Source: Clostridiales bacterium
GTDB taxonomy: Bacteria; Bacillota; Clostridia; Oscillospirales; Oscillospiraceae
DNA length: 64,000 bases
Assembly: GCA_022785125.1 (NCBI GenBank)
Contig: JALFRA010000036.1
Span: forward strand, 1-64,000
Direction: 5' to 3'
The translations under genes and the position numbers were made by a program. The notes beneath the pieces are model-generated. The model made no database searches, had not been told where the DNA came from, and saw only the letters and a program-made list of their open reading frames with translations. The stretch's first letter is position 1. Each line of letters starts with the position of its first letter. Below, piece by piece: positions 25,383 through 35,055 of the stretch.

Positions 25383-26783
25383 ATGCTCACGCCTATTTTG
25401 GACAGCAGCGCTTCCATGCCCTTGTATGAGCAGCTCTACCGCCACATCCGTGGGGAAATCGAGGCCGGGCGGCTGGCCGCCGGAGAGCGGCTGCCCTCCA
25501 AGCGGTCTCTGGCCGCCCACCTGAAAATCAGCGTGGTAACGGTAGAGGGAGCCTATAATCAGCTTCTGGCGGAAGGCTACCTCCGCTCCCAGCCCAAACG
25601 GGGCTTCTTTGTGCAGGCGGCGGAGGCCACGCCTGCCAGGACCTCCACCGCCCCTCTGCCCCCGCCGGAGGAGCCCACCCGGCCCACCTTCCGCTACAAC
25701 TTCTCCACCAGCGCCGTGGACACCGCCCTGTTTCCCTTTGCCACCTGGGCCAAGCTGATGCGGGAGGTGCTGTCTCAGCAGGAGGACACCCTGCTCAACA
25801 CCCCCCATCCCCAGGGGGTACCAGAGCTGCGGGAGGCCATTGCCGCCCACCTCTACCGCTTCCGGGGCATCCGGGCGGACCCTGCTCAGATCGTGGTAGG
25901 CGCCGGGTCGGAAGTGCTCACCAGCTTACTGGTCCAGCTGCTGGGCCGGGAGGGCCGCTACGGGGTGGAAAACCCCGGCTACACCAAGACCCACCGCATT
26001 CTGGGCAGCTGCGGGGTGCAGGTAGAACCCATCCCCCTGGACGACCAGGGCCTGGTGGTGGAGGAGCTGGACCGGCACAAGGTTCAGGTGGTCCACGTCA
26101 CTCCCTCTCACCACTTTCCGCTGGGCATCATCATGCCGGTGACCCGGCGGCAGGCCCTGCTGCGCTGGGCTGCCCAGCAGCCGGGGCGCTATATCATGGA
26201 GGACGACTACGACAGTGAGTTCCGCTTCTCCGGCCGGCCCATTCCGGCCCTGCAGAGTCTGGACAACGGGGAGCGGGTCATCTACCTCAATACCTTTGCC
26301 AAAAGTCTGGCTCCCTCCCTGCGCATCAGCTACATGGTGCTGCCCCCCCACCTGCTGGAGCGGTGGCGGCGGGAGTTCTGGTTCTACTCCTCCACCGTCC
26401 CCTCCTTTGAGCAGTATGCCCTGGCCCGGTTTATGGACCGGGGCCACTTTGAGCGCCACCTGAACCGCACCCGCACCCGGTACAAAGCCCGGCGGGAGGC
26501 CCTGCTGGCTGCCGCCCGGGACACCGGCTTGACCCAGGTGGGTTCCTTTGACGGAGGAGACGCCGGCCTTCACCTGCTGCTGTGGATGGACCAGCGGTGG
26601 AACGAACAGGAGCTGGCTGCCCGGGCAGCGGAGGTGGGTGTTGGAGTGTCTCCCCTGTCCATCTGTGATCTGACCCCGCCCCCTATAGACCGGCCGCCCG
26701 CCCTCATCTTGGGCTATACCAGGGTAGCTGCCGAGGACATGGCCCCCGCCCTGTCCCTGCTGAAATCCGCCTGGGGTTTTTAA
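25383..26783 (+). CDS. MocR/PdxR-type regulator (GntR HTH fused to aminotransferase domain)
   Basis: This 466-aa protein has an N-terminal GntR winged helix (about residues 10-75: LYEQLYRHIRGEIEAGRLAAGERLPSKRSLAAHL). A class I aminotransferase-like domain follows, with EDDYDSEFRF and the PLP-lysine segment NTFAKSLAPSLRISYMVLP. MocR proteins use PLP or its adducts as effector and often control PLP or amino-acid genes. No obvious target lies beside it. A strong terminator follows directly. Confidence 0.9.
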   Translation: MLTPILDSSASMPLYEQLYRHIRGEIEAGRLAAGERLPSKRSLAAHLKISVVTVEGAYNQLLAEGYLRSQPKRGFFVQAAEATPARTSTAPLPPPEEPTRPTFRYNFSTSAVDTALFPFATWAKLMREVLSQQEDTLLNTPHPQGVPELREAIAAHLYRFRGIRADPAQIVVGAGSEVLTSLLVQLLGREGRYGVENPGYTKTHRILGSCGVQVEPIPLDDQGLVVEELDRHKVQVVHVTPSHHFPLGIIMPVTRRQALLRWAAQQPGRYIMEDDYDSEFRFSGRPIPALQSLDNGERVIYLNTFAKSLAPSLRISYMVLPPHLLERWRREFWFYSSTVPSFEQYALARFMDRGHFERHLNRTRTRYKARREALLAAARDTGLTQVGSFDGGDAGLHLLLWMDQRWNEQELAARAAEVGVGVSPLSICDLTPPPIDRPPALILGYTRVAAEDMAPALSLLKSAWGF

Positions 26784-26827
26784 TAAGGAAAGGACGCATT
26801 GCCTGAGCAATGCGTCCTTTCCTTATT
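26782..26827. terminator. Bidirectional terminator between MocR and greA
   Basis: A perfect 21-bp inverted repeat with a CTGA loop has AATAAGG/CCTTATT ends that supply A and T tracts in both directions. It overlaps the last bases of both convergent genes. Confidence 0.9.
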
Positions 26828-27329
26828 AAAATCCGGTCAATGGGGCGGAGCCGTCGTCCTCTCCCTTTTCAATGGCCAACACCTTGGCGTCATAACCGTA
26901 GCTGTCGTTGACCTGGATGCGGAAGGTCTCCCCCACCTTACGGCCCAGCAGGGCCCTGCCCATGGGCGACTCCTTGCTGATGAGCCCATGGAGGGCATCC
27001 TGCCGCATGGTGGTGACGATCTGGTAGGTCTCGGTGTCCCCCTCGTCCTCCAGAAAGACGGTCACCTTGTCATAGAGCCCCACCCCGTCGCCCGTGGGCT
27101 CATCGGGCAGTACCTTGGCAGTGCGGATCATGTTCTCCAGGTAGCGGATGCGGCTCTCGTTCCGGTTTTTCTCCTGCTTGGCGGCCTTGTACTCAAAGTT
27201 CTCACTGAGGTCACCAAAGGCACGGGCCTCCTTCACCGCCTCCAGCAACTGGGGACGCAGCTGGATACGGCGGTAATCCAGCTCCTCCCGCATCATCTGA
27301 ATATCCTTTTTGGTCAGCTCGTTGTGCAC
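26826..27329 (-). CDS. greA: Transcription elongation factor GreA family
   Basis: This 167-aa protein has the N-terminal coiled-coil domain with the acidic tip (EARAFGDLSENFEYKAAKQEKNRNESRI) that enters the RNA polymerase secondary channel. The FKBP-like C-terminal domain contains SPMGRALLGRKVGETF. It rescues backtracked polymerase by RNA cleavage. The GTG at 27329 is chosen because it follows the upstream stop (TGAcGTG) and GGGGAGGAAGG, and family homology starts there. Confidence 0.9.
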   Translation of the reverse strand: MHNELTKKDIQMMREELDYRRIQLRPQLLEAVKEARAFGDLSENFEYKAAKQEKNRNESRIRYLENMIRTAKVLPDEPTGDGVGLYDKVTVFLEDEGDTETYQIVTTMRQDALHGLISKESPMGRALLGRKVGETFRIQVNDSYGYDAKVLAIEKGEDDGSAPLTGF

Positions 27330-27330
27330 G

Positions 27331-27741
27331 TCAGTTCCCTTCCTCCCCAGATGACTGCCCGGCGTGGGCTCCCTGACCCTGGGCAATGGCCTGCCGTTCC
27401 TGGACCAGTTCAGCGTGGAGGGCCACTGAGTTCCAGGTCCGGTTGGTGGGAGTCAGCACTGCTTTGAGGTAGACCGCCGGGATCTTGTTCCGCCGGAAGC
27501 CCTGGAGGAATCGGTCCAGCAGAGGGCCGGTGCAGTTGACCAGCACCAGCATCTCTTCCCCAAAGGCCTCCCCGGTCCAGGGCGTCTCCGGTACGGCGCC
27601 CTCCACCAGATCACCCAGAGGCAGGCCATACTCCTCCGGCGTCACCAGCCGGGTCCGCAGACCCAGAGGCAGGCACATCCGCCGGATCTTGGCCCCCTTG
27701 GGGGTATCCAAATTATAAAGCAGAATGAGAGGCATATTCAT
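27331..27741 (-). CDS. DUF3783 family protein
   Basis: This 136-aa protein ends its conserved part with the DUF3783 pattern IPAVYLKAVLTPTNRTWNS and begins ILLYNLDTPKGAKIRRMCLPLG. Function is unknown. It is coupled to greA, whose start codon begins immediately after its stop. The C-terminal 25 residues are low-complexity and Gln/Gly rich. Confidence 0.8.
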   Translation of the reverse strand: MNMPLILLYNLDTPKGAKIRRMCLPLGLRTRLVTPEEYGLPLGDLVEGAVPETPWTGEAFGEEMLVLVNCTGPLLDRFLQGFRRNKIPAVYLKAVLTPTNRTWNSVALHAELVQERQAIAQGQGAHAGQSSGEEGN

Positions 27742-27834
27742 ACGGTTCTTCCCCTTTCGTTCTTTTTATTGTACTCACATCCGCTTCCGCCGTCAACCCG
27801 CATCTCCCTCCGCCATACATTGGAAAGAAGGGAG

Positions 27835-28059
27835 ATGAGGCCTGTGTATACACCGCCTTCCGGAGAGACCCTGCTGGCCGCCGCCGCGCTGGCCGCCGCC
27901 CGGCTGGCCCACAATCGCTCCGCCGAGGAGCTTGCCGTTCTGTCCGCTTTTTTCTGCACTCTGGGGGACGGCCTGGCGCTGATCGCCGCCCGCCGGGACA
28001 TGGATGAGGCTTGTAAAGCTTCTGTAAATCCCTCTGATAATGCTGCGGAAATCGCATAA
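27835..28059 (+). CDS. Small conserved hypothetical protein (74 aa)
   Basis: The sequence MRPVYTPPSGETLLAAAALA is followed by RLAHNRSAEELAVLSAFFCTLGDGLALIAA, an Ala/Leu-rich helical protein. It resembles small proteins common in Oscillospiraceae that carry a similar LSAFFxxLGDxLALIA core, possibly DUF6774; this is from memory. A GGAAAGAAGGGAG purine run lies directly upstream of the ATG. It ends 31 bp before ppx. Confidence 0.6.
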   Translation: MRPVYTPPSGETLLAAAALAAARLAHNRSAEELAVLSAFFCTLGDGLALIAARRDMDEACKASVNPSDNAAEIA

Positions 28060-28090
28060 ACTAGATTTCCAAAGAGAGGTGCATCATCAC

Positions 28091-29005
28091 ATGAAATGCG
28101 GGATCGTGGATGTGGGCTCCAACACCATCCGCCTGTCTATCTATCATTGTGAGGGGCAGAAATTCAAGCTCCTCATGAATAAAAAGGAGATGGCCGGTCT
28201 GGCCAGCTACATCAAAGACGGTCTGCTCTCCGACAGCGGCATTCTGGTGGCCTGCCGGGTACTGGCTGGTTTCAAGGATCTGCTGCGCAATTTCGACATC
28301 GCTGACCTCTATGTATTTGGCACCGCCTCCCTGCGCAACATCGTCAACACCGAGGAGGCTCTGGAGGCCATCGAGGCGGTGACCGGCATCAAAGTAGAGG
28401 TGCTGTCAGGGACCGATGAAGCCGCCTTCTCCTTCCTGGGCGCCACCGTGGGCGGCGGCGCGCCGGGCTCCGGGATGCTGGCCGACGTGGGCGGCGGCTC
28501 CACCGAACTGGTGGCCTACCGGGACGGGGCAATCACCTCAGGCTGTTCCCTGCCCATGGGTTCCCTGTCCCTCTTCACCAAACACGTCTCCGGCCTCTTC
28601 CCCACCAAGGAGGAGCGGAAAGCCATCCGCTCCGACGTGAAAAAGGAACTGGAAAAGGCCAAAACCGCCGGCCTGCGATACAGCCACCTGACCGGCGTGG
28701 GCGGCACCTTCCGGGCCGCCGCCAAACTGTGCAACGACCTGTCCGGCGCCGATCCGGACAATCGGATCATCCCCGCCGAAGAGATCCACGCCCTCTATAA
28801 GGGTTTGAAAAAAGGCAATCAGGATACCCTGCGGCAGATCCTGCGCTCGGCGCCTGACCGGGCCCACACCATTCTGTCCGGCCTGGCCATCCTCACCGCC
28901 ATTCTGGACGCCTATGAGGTATCCACCGTATTGGTCAGCGCCTGCGGCGTCCGGGAGGGCTATCTGCTCCGCCGGGTGATGGAGGGAACCAGCCATGACC
29001 AATAA
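28091..29005 (+). CDS. ppx: Ppx/GppA exopolyphosphatase family protein
   Basis: This 304-aa actin-fold phosphatase has IVDVGSNTIRLSIY (phosphate 1 loop), ADVGGGSTELVAY (phosphate 2) and the SGTDEAAFSFLGA catalytic region. It degrades polyphosphate or (p)ppGpp 5'-phosphate. Members near 300 aa are the short form without the C-terminal HD domain. AGAGGTG precedes the ATG at 28091. It overlaps ppk1 by 11 bp, pairing polyphosphate synthesis and breakdown in one operon. Confidence 0.9.
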   Translation: MKCGIVDVGSNTIRLSIYHCEGQKFKLLMNKKEMAGLASYIKDGLLSDSGILVACRVLAGFKDLLRNFDIADLYVFGTASLRNIVNTEEALEAIEAVTGIKVEVLSGTDEAAFSFLGATVGGGAPGSGMLADVGGGSTELVAYRDGAITSGCSLPMGSLSLFTKHVSGLFPTKEERKAIRSDVKKELEKAKTAGLRYSHLTGVGGTFRAAAKLCNDLSGADPDNRIIPAEEIHALYKGLKKGNQDTLRQILRSAPDRAHTILSGLAILTAILDAYEVSTVLVSACGVREGYLLRRVMEGTSHDQ

Positions 29006-31139
29006 GAAAATCGACACACGCTACACCCAGGAGCGGGAGTTATCCTGGCTGCGCTTCAACGAGCGGGTTCTGGAGGAGGCCAAGGACGAGAGCGTCCCGC
29101 TCTTCGAGCGGTTGAAATTTGCCGCTATTTTCACCAGCAACCTGGACGAGTTCTTCATGATCCGGGTTGGGTCCATCTACGACATGACCCTGTCCAAGCA
29201 GACCCATGCGGACAACAAGAGCGGCCTCACCCCCACCGAGCAGCTTCAGGCTATCTTCAAGGCGGTGCCCGCCCTGTACAAGCAGAAGGACAAGATCCTC
29301 TCCCAGCTGGAAAAGCGGCTGCGGACCTGCAACATCTGTAATTTGACCCCCGGCGAGCTGGACAGTAAGGAGCGCAAGCTGGTGGAGCGGTGGTTCCGGG
29401 ACCATGTGCAGCCCATCCTGTCTCCCATGGTGGTGGACAGCCACCACCCCTTCCCCCACCTGCCCTCCAACAGCCTGACCATTGCCCTCACCCTGCGGCT
29501 GGGCAACACCCGCTGCTTCGGTCTGGTGCCCATCCCCAAGGCCCTTTCTCCCTACTTTCAGCTGGAGGAACAGGGCCTGCGTTACCTGCTCACCGAGCAG
29601 GTGATCCTTCACTTTGCCGATCAGCTTTTTGAGACCTATCAGGTGGAGGAAAAGTGCGTCATTTCGGTCACCCGCAACGCCGACATCAGCCCCGAGGACG
29701 AAGACTACGATGTGGGCGAGGACTTCCGGGCCCATATGCAGAAGGTCTTAAAGAAGCGAGCCCGGCTGGCCCCCGTGCGGCTGGAGATCCAGGGGGAGGC
29801 CTCCGCAGCGCTCCAGCAATTCCTCTGCCAGCGGCTCAATCTCACGGCTCAACAGGTGTTCCGGTCCAAAAGTCCCCTCATTATGGGCTACGTCTACGCT
29901 CTGGAGGGCAAGCTGCCTGAGGAGAGTGCCGCCGCTCTGTGTTATCCCCCCTATATCCCCCAGTGGCCAACCGGTCTGGTCAAGGGGGAGAAGCTGATCC
30001 CTCAGATCCTGCGGCGGGATATGCTGCTCTTCTACCCCTTCCACTCCATGGAGCCCTTCCTCCAGCTGGTACGGGAGGCCGCCAACGATCCGGCGGTGCT
30101 GTCCATCAAAATCACCATCTACCGGCTGGCCTCCACCGCCAAGCTGGTGGAGTACCTGGCGGCGGCGGCGGAAAACGGCAAGGACGTAACCGTGCTCATG
30201 GAGCTGCGGGCCCGGTTCGACGAGCAGAACAACATTGCCTGGGCACAGCGGCTGGAGGAGGCAGGCTGTACCATCCTCTACGGTTTTGAGCACTACAAGG
30301 TCCACTCCAAGATCTGCCTCATCACCCGCCGGGACAAAGGCCGCATCCAGTACATCACCCAGATCGGCACCGGCAACTACAACGAAAAGACAGCCAGGCT
30401 GTACACCGATTTCTGCCTGATGACCGCCAGCCCCGCCATCGGCGGCGACGGAGTAGCTTTCTTCCAGAATATGTCCACCTCCAACCTTCATGGCGAGTAT
30501 CACCAGCTGCTGGTGGCTCCTCACAGCCTGAAAAATCGCATTCTGGCCCTGATGGACCGGGAAATCGAGAAGGCCCGTCAGGGCCAGCCCGCCCGCATTT
30601 TCTTCAAGGTCAACTCGGTCACCGACCGGGAGCTCATCGACAAACTGGCCCAGGCCAGCCAGGCCGGCGTACCTGTGACCCTTAACGTGCGTGGCATCTG
30701 CTGCCTGCGCCCCGGTGTGCCCGGCCTCACCGACCGTATCCGGGTCTTTTCCATCGTGGGCCGCTATCTGGAGCACCCCCGGATCTATGCCTTCGGCGTG
30801 GGAGAGGGTACCCGACTCTACATCGGCTCCGCCGACCTGATGACCCGCAACACCGAGCGCCGGGTGGAGATCGCCTGCCCGGTGGCGGCCCCAGACGTAC
30901 GCCGTCAGATCCGACAGTATGTGGAGCTGTTCTGCTCCGACAATGTAAAGGCCCGCAACATGGGTCCCGACGGCAGCTACACACTGGTGCCCCGTCAGGA
31001 AGGCGCCCCCGCCGTCAATGCCCAGGCAGCACTGATGAAGCAGGCGGTGCGTGAGGCCCGGGCCGTGGCCAGCGCCCCGGCTCCGCAAGAGAAGCGCGGT
31101 GGCTTTTTCCACCGTCTTTTCCACCGGAAATCCCGCTGA
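28995..31139 (+). CDS. ppk1: Polyphosphate kinase 1
   Basis: This 714-aa protein has the PPK1 domains in order: N-terminal helices (RELSWLRFNERVLEEAKD), the middle domain, and two PLD-like catalytic domains with the phosphohistidine segment YKVHSKICLITRR (autophosphorylated His) and a second motif near YIGSADLMTRNTERRVE. It reversibly makes polyphosphate from ATP. An about 30-aa Ala-rich, basic tail follows the conserved part. A strong terminator follows. Confidence 0.94.
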   Translation: MTNKKIDTRYTQERELSWLRFNERVLEEAKDESVPLFERLKFAAIFTSNLDEFFMIRVGSIYDMTLSKQTHADNKSGLTPTEQLQAIFKAVPALYKQKDKILSQLEKRLRTCNICNLTPGELDSKERKLVERWFRDHVQPILSPMVVDSHHPFPHLPSNSLTIALTLRLGNTRCFGLVPIPKALSPYFQLEEQGLRYLLTEQVILHFADQLFETYQVEEKCVISVTRNADISPEDEDYDVGEDFRAHMQKVLKKRARLAPVRLEIQGEASAALQQFLCQRLNLTAQQVFRSKSPLIMGYVYALEGKLPEESAAALCYPPYIPQWPTGLVKGEKLIPQILRRDMLLFYPFHSMEPFLQLVREAANDPAVLSIKITIYRLASTAKLVEYLAAAAENGKDVTVLMELRARFDEQNNIAWAQRLEEAGCTILYGFEHYKVHSKICLITRRDKGRIQYITQIGTGNYNEKTARLYTDFCLMTASPAIGGDGVAFFQNMSTSNLHGEYHQLLVAPHSLKNRILALMDREIEKARQGQPARIFFKVNSVTDRELIDKLAQASQAGVPVTLNVRGICCLRPGVPGLTDRIRVFSIVGRYLEHPRIYAFGVGEGTRLYIGSADLMTRNTERRVEIACPVAAPDVRRQIRQYVELFCSDNVKARNMGPDGSYTLVPRQEGAPAVNAQAALMKQAVREARAVASAPAPQEKRGGFFHRLFHRKSR

Positions 31140-31158
31140 TCCACCCTGATCGTTACAC

Positions 31159-31188
31159 AAAAAGGCCGCCCTGCCGGGCGGCCTTTTT
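31159..31188. terminator. Bidirectional terminator after ppk1
   Basis: AAAAAGGCCGCCC pairs with GGGCGGCCTTTTT around a 4-nt loop. It serves convergent ppk1 and the zinc-ribbon membrane protein gene. Confidence 0.92.
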
Positions 31189-31200
31189 GCATATTTGAAT

Positions 31201-31905
31201 TCAGGTATGGAACCGGCGGCGCACCTCTTCCCGGACGGCAGGGATGCGGCGGATGATCACCAGGGGGATCACGGTACACACGCAGATAGTGAGCACCACC
31301 AGAGACCAGGATGGGTCCCACTGCCCGGTAAGCCAGCGGTCGATGAAAAACTCCACACCCAGGAGAAAAACGCCCAGACTGCCGATGAGGATGGTGATGG
31401 TGCTGATAACAGAGCGGTGGTACACCCGCAGCATCAGGGACAGCAGCAGCCATACCGCACCTCCCCACAGGATGATGGGTACCGCCAGCCCCAGGTACCA
31501 GTCCCGGCCATTCAGATCCACTGATATCAGATAGACATACAGGGCCACTGCCGCCACATTGATGACGCTGCGAACCAGCAGGGGCAGGCGCCTAAAAATA
31601 AGGGGCAGCACGATCCACAGCCACAGCATAATGGTGGCTCCGATGACATACAGGGACCAGGCCCGCCCCGGCTTGAGAAACAGGTTGAGCAGGCCGCATC
31701 CCACCGCCACACAGGCCAGCATAGCGGTGATGGCTGCCGCCACCGCCCCTTTGTGGATGGGGGGCACCTCCCCTCGCTGGGTGGGAAAGGGTTTGGGGGA
31801 GGTGGTGTCGGGCGGACGGCCCGGGTCCATTACCTTCGTCTGGCACAGCGGGCAAACCGTGGCGGTGGCGTCCAGTTCCACTCCACAATGAACACAATAA
31901 GACAT
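31201..31905 (-). CDS. Zinc-ribbon membrane protein (DUF6320-like)
   Basis: This 234-aa protein has an N-terminal zinc ribbon (CVHCGVELDATATVCPLCQTKV) and a Pro-rich linker, then about six membrane helices (residues about 52-215) with no recognised catalytic motif. Such zinc-ribbon membrane proteins are common in Clostridia and uncharacterised. It lies 12 bp downstream of a condensation-domain-like gene, with AAGGAGG as RBS, so the two probably work together. Confidence 0.75.
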   Translation of the reverse strand: MSYCVHCGVELDATATVCPLCQTKVMDPGRPPDTTSPKPFPTQRGEVPPIHKGAVAAAITAMLACVAVGCGLLNLFLKPGRAWSLYVIGATIMLWLWIVLPLIFRRLPLLVRSVINVAAVALYVYLISVDLNGRDWYLGLAVPIILWGGAVWLLLSLMLRVYHRSVISTITILIGSLGVFLLGVEFFIDRWLTGQWDPSWSLVVLTICVCTVIPLVIIRRIPAVREEVRRRFHT

Positions 31906-31917
31906 GGCGTTTCCTCC

Positions 31918-33210
31918 TTATTGGGCACGGTTGCTCTCCACCTTAACGTGGATGCCATCCCGCACCAAGAAGCGGAAAAACTCCCGCTCGGTGTCCGATT
32001 CCTTTTGGGTCCCTGCGAAGGTGATCTCCATCTCGTCACCGTAACTGATGGAGGCACAGTGGACCCGGGGCATGGTGGCCTGCCCCAGGATCACCTCCAT
32101 CCGCCGGATGTGAGGCCGCATCTCCTCCGGCACCTGGAAGGGGCCTGGATTGGTGTAAGTCCCCGAGTAGGGCCTCACGCCCGCCATCCAGTAGCCGAAT
32201 GCCACCAGGGGATTTTTTAAAACCACGGGAAAAATCTGAATCAGCTTGTTTCGGGCGAATTTCACGTTCCCTGCCAGCTCCGCCTGCATCTGCTGCCGGT
32301 TGATGTTCAGACGCAGATAGTGGTGGACCTGACTGATGATCTCATCAAAGGTGTACTCCCCCAAACTTGGGTCAATACAGGGGCGCACCGTAAGGATAAA
32401 GTTACGCAGGCTCTCGCTGGGAAACCAGGAGCGCAGATTGATGGGTATGGCCAGCGCCACCGGCAGTTCCTTCTTGGGGCCCTCCCGGTGCTGCTTGTCC
32501 ACCAGCACCTTCAGCAGCACCGCCGTCAGGTATTCGGTGATGGAAGCTCCGTGCTCCTTGGCCTTTTCCTTCAGCTGCCGCACCGAGCAAAAGCCCATGG
32601 TTACATTTAATGTATAGAAAGGCTCCGCTGTTCCCCGGTTCTGATAGGCCTTCTTCAGCGTTGTAAAGCTTCTGGCTTTTACCGTGGCATACCGGGCATA
32701 GGCATCCTCCAGCTCCTCCGGCCTGGGTGACTGATCCACATCCAGCACACCGCAGGTGTTGGGAATCTGATGGCCCAGCTCCCGCAGGTAGACCGCCAGC
32801 AGGGTACGCAGCAGATAGACCGCGCCGCCGCCGTCGCTGATGGCGTGGAACACCTCCATGGAGATTCGCCGTTCATAGTAGTAAAAGCGCACCAGCCAGC
32901 CGTCGTCCTGATCAAAGCGCACCGGCTGGCAAGGGTTGGCAATGTCCTTCTTCACAAAGGGACCAGGGGCATCGTTAAATTCCGAGTAGTACCAGAACAG
33001 TCCCTGTTTGATGCGTACCCGGAAGCCGGGAAAACGGGGCATGGTTTTGTCCACCGCCCGCTGAAGGGCATCCGGGTCCACCGGCTGGTCCATTACGGCG
33101 GAAAATCGGTACACCGCCGAATAGTTCTCCTTTTGGATGGCGGCATACACCACGGCGGCATTATCCAGCCGGTACCATTCCTTATGCTTCTTCTCCCGTT
33201 TCTGGGCCAT
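31918..33210 (-). CDS. Condensation-domain-like acyltransferase (alcohol acetyltransferase-like)
   Basis: This 430-aa protein has the CoA-dependent acyltransferase/condensation fold, with the HxxxDG-type active-site motif FHAISDGGGAVYLLRTLL (about residue 128). A second conserved region is NLRSWFPSESLRNFI. It resembles proteins annotated as alcohol acetyltransferases that sit with DUF6320 membrane proteins and alpha/beta hydrolases, and exactly those neighbours occur here. The acyl donor and acceptor are unknown. The start at 33210 has GGGGGGAG upstream. Confidence 0.75.
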   Translation of the reverse strand: MAQKREKKHKEWYRLDNAAVVYAAIQKENYSAVYRFSAVMDQPVDPDALQRAVDKTMPRFPGFRVRIKQGLFWYYSEFNDAPGPFVKKDIANPCQPVRFDQDDGWLVRFYYYERRISMEVFHAISDGGGAVYLLRTLLAVYLRELGHQIPNTCGVLDVDQSPRPEELEDAYARYATVKARSFTTLKKAYQNRGTAEPFYTLNVTMGFCSVRQLKEKAKEHGASITEYLTAVLLKVLVDKQHREGPKKELPVALAIPINLRSWFPSESLRNFILTVRPCIDPSLGEYTFDEIISQVHHYLRLNINRQQMQAELAGNVKFARNKLIQIFPVVLKNPLVAFGYWMAGVRPYSGTYTNPGPFQVPEEMRPHIRRMEVILGQATMPRVHCASISYGDEMEITFAGTQKESDTEREFFRFLVRDGIHVKVESNRAQ

Positions 33211-33352
33211 GGCGCTCCCCCCTGTTCTGAAAAAAGGATACCACATTCCTCTGTCGCCCACAAGAGAAAGAGGGGCCCCACAGCTCCACTTTTCTTTTGT
33301 GGAGGGCTATGGTATAATGAAGTCAACCATCCAAAGAAAGAGGAGTGGCTCC

Positions 33353-34297
33353 ATGAAACACCACAGAAGGCGAGAGGATCTGGCCGGACAGCGCGCGGAA
33401 AAACAGCGCCTGGCGCCTTTTATGCGCGCACTGAAGGCGATCCACAGCGCCGCCACCCCCGAAGTCATGAATGTGGAAGATCTGGCTCGTCAGCGGAAAA
33501 GCCAGGAGCTGCTGGGCCGACTGGTGGCCCCTATGGGCGGCATGAGTTGGGAGCCTTTTTCCCTGGGAGAAATGAACTGTGCCTGGATCAGGCCTCACCG
33601 AAGCTATGACCGCAGGAAGGCTATTCTCTATTGCCACGGCGGCGGCTATACCAGCGGCACCCTGGGCTACTCCCGCATCCTGGGCTCCAAGCTGTCCCTG
33701 GTCACCGGCTTGCAGGTCATGAGCTTTGAGTACCGTCTGGCCCCTGAACACCCCTACCCTGCCGCTGTGGAGGACGCCCTCCAGGCCTGGGACCACCTGA
33801 TGTATCTGGGCTACGGCGCCCGGGATATCGTTGTAGCGGGCGATTCCGCGGGCGGTAACCTGGCGCTGGTGCTTACCCACAAGCTGAAAGAGGCGGGCCG
33901 GCTGCTCCCCCGGGCGCTGCTTCTCTTCTCCCCCTGGACCGACATGACGGCCAGCGGCAAATCCTATCAGGAGCGAGCAGGTATCGATCCTGTGCTCACC
34001 CTCAACTATATCTACGCTTCCCGGGACGCCTACGCCCGGGGTGAGGATCTGACCGACCCCTGTCTGTCTCCCCTGTTCGCGGACCTCACCGGATTCCCTC
34101 CCACCCTGATCCAGGCAGGCACCAATGAACTGCTGCTCTCCGACTCGGTCCGCCTGCGCAACCGGATGCTCAAGGCCTCCGTGCCCTGCAAACTGGAAGT
34201 GTGGGACAAGATGTGGCACGTCTTTCAGACCTTCCCCATGAAGAAGGCCAACGAGGCTATGGAACACGCTTCCAGTTTCCTGATGGGCGGACTGTAA
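33353..34297 (+). CDS. Alpha/beta hydrolase, hormone-sensitive lipase (HSL) family
   Basis: This 314-aa esterase has the oxyanion motif YCHGGGYTSG, the nucleophile elbow VAGDSAGGNLAL, and catalytic Asp and His candidates near DSVRLRNRML and KMWHVFQ. It probably hydrolyses short acyl esters. It is divergent from the acyltransferase-like gene 142 bp away, suggesting a small lipid or ester locus. AAAGAGGAG precedes the ATG. Confidence 0.88.
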   Translation: MKHHRRREDLAGQRAEKQRLAPFMRALKAIHSAATPEVMNVEDLARQRKSQELLGRLVAPMGGMSWEPFSLGEMNCAWIRPHRSYDRRKAILYCHGGGYTSGTLGYSRILGSKLSLVTGLQVMSFEYRLAPEHPYPAAVEDALQAWDHLMYLGYGARDIVVAGDSAGGNLALVLTHKLKEAGRLLPRALLLFSPWTDMTASGKSYQERAGIDPVLTLNYIYASRDAYARGEDLTDPCLSPLFADLTGFPPTLIQAGTNELLLSDSVRLRNRMLKASVPCKLEVWDKMWHVFQTFPMKKANEAMEHASSFLMGGL

Positions 34298-34678
34298 CGA
34301 TCTCAACCACCAACCCGCTTGGTCGCTGTCATCCTATATGAGCGGATACCATGCGGCGAGACTCTTCTTCTCTGAGGTTGGTGGTATTCGCTTTCTCCAA
34401 AGATATTGTCTGTGGTTGCATCAGCATACAAAGCACCTCATCTATCATATTTCTAATACTTCATAGCCATTCTCACCCCATTCCGCTTATTCTTTAGCGC
34501 TCTTTTAACCCTTCGTTTTCGCACGTTCCGAACGGCGCTGCGGTTGAAATGTGTTCTGGGCAAAGTAACAGGAGAACCTTTGTACAGCTCTCATTCCCGT
34601 TTCACAAGATGATTTTAGTACAGGGACAACAAAGATGGAGCAACTGTAAAGTGCGCGGTGATTTCACCCACTATATGC
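34298..34678. other. Noncoding stretch after the esterase
   Basis: No convincing gene or RNA is seen. CAACCACCAA (near 34310) and TTGGTGGT (near 34378) could pair over a long loop. The stretch is AT-richer than its neighbours and leads into the decayed VOC gene, consistent with a region of past insertion and loss. Confidence 0.5.
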
Positions 34679-34728
34679 AAAAAGCCTTGGAAAGACAATG
34701 CTTGGCAGATGTCTTTCCAGGGCTTTTT
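34679..34728. terminator. Imperfect terminator hairpin
   Basis: AAAAAGCCTTGGAAAGACA pairs imperfectly with TGTCTTTCCAGGGCTTTTT. It is positioned just after the decayed VOC gene on the minus strand, and T runs occur on both strands. Confidence 0.65.
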
Positions 34729-34731
34729 GAT

Positions 34732-34925
34732 TCAAAGGGACTGTAACAACTCCAGTGCAATGCTCTCCGGGTTGGGCAGAAATTCCACACCCGCCTCTTT
34801 GAGACGCCGGTATTCCCGGCCAATATCCTCTTCAGAAAAGCAGATGCGTGAAACAGATTCCCAGCCTGCCGCTCCGATTTCCGCTTCACAAATTGAATCA
34901 ACTCCACCGGCGTCGTCCCCATTAC
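34732..34925 (-). pseudogene. Remnant of a VOC/glyoxalase-family gene
   Basis: One minus-strand frame gives GTTPVELIQFV, a VOC-like phrase. A shifted frame then gives VSRICFSEEDIGREYRRL followed by EAGVEFLPNPE and a stop at 34732. Both pieces look like glyoxalase/bleomycin-resistance-fold sequence, but they are in different frames, short and lack an upstream start. I read this as a truncated, frameshifted remnant. Confidence 0.5.
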
Positions 34926-35055
34926 CGTTGTTTTGTTATCATACTATCAGGTGTATGAGCACGCAAAATATTTGCAAATATATGTTCAGATTTTCCGACA
35001 TTTCGAACGTCATAATCGTATTCTGAGTGAAGGGGAAAGGAGGTGGCGTCCCCCG

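Noticed and set aside
34671-34922. An 83-codon intact gene in the minus strand
   Set aside because: The VOC-like similarity switches frame halfway and the sequence lacks a proper start, so a pseudogene remnant fits better.
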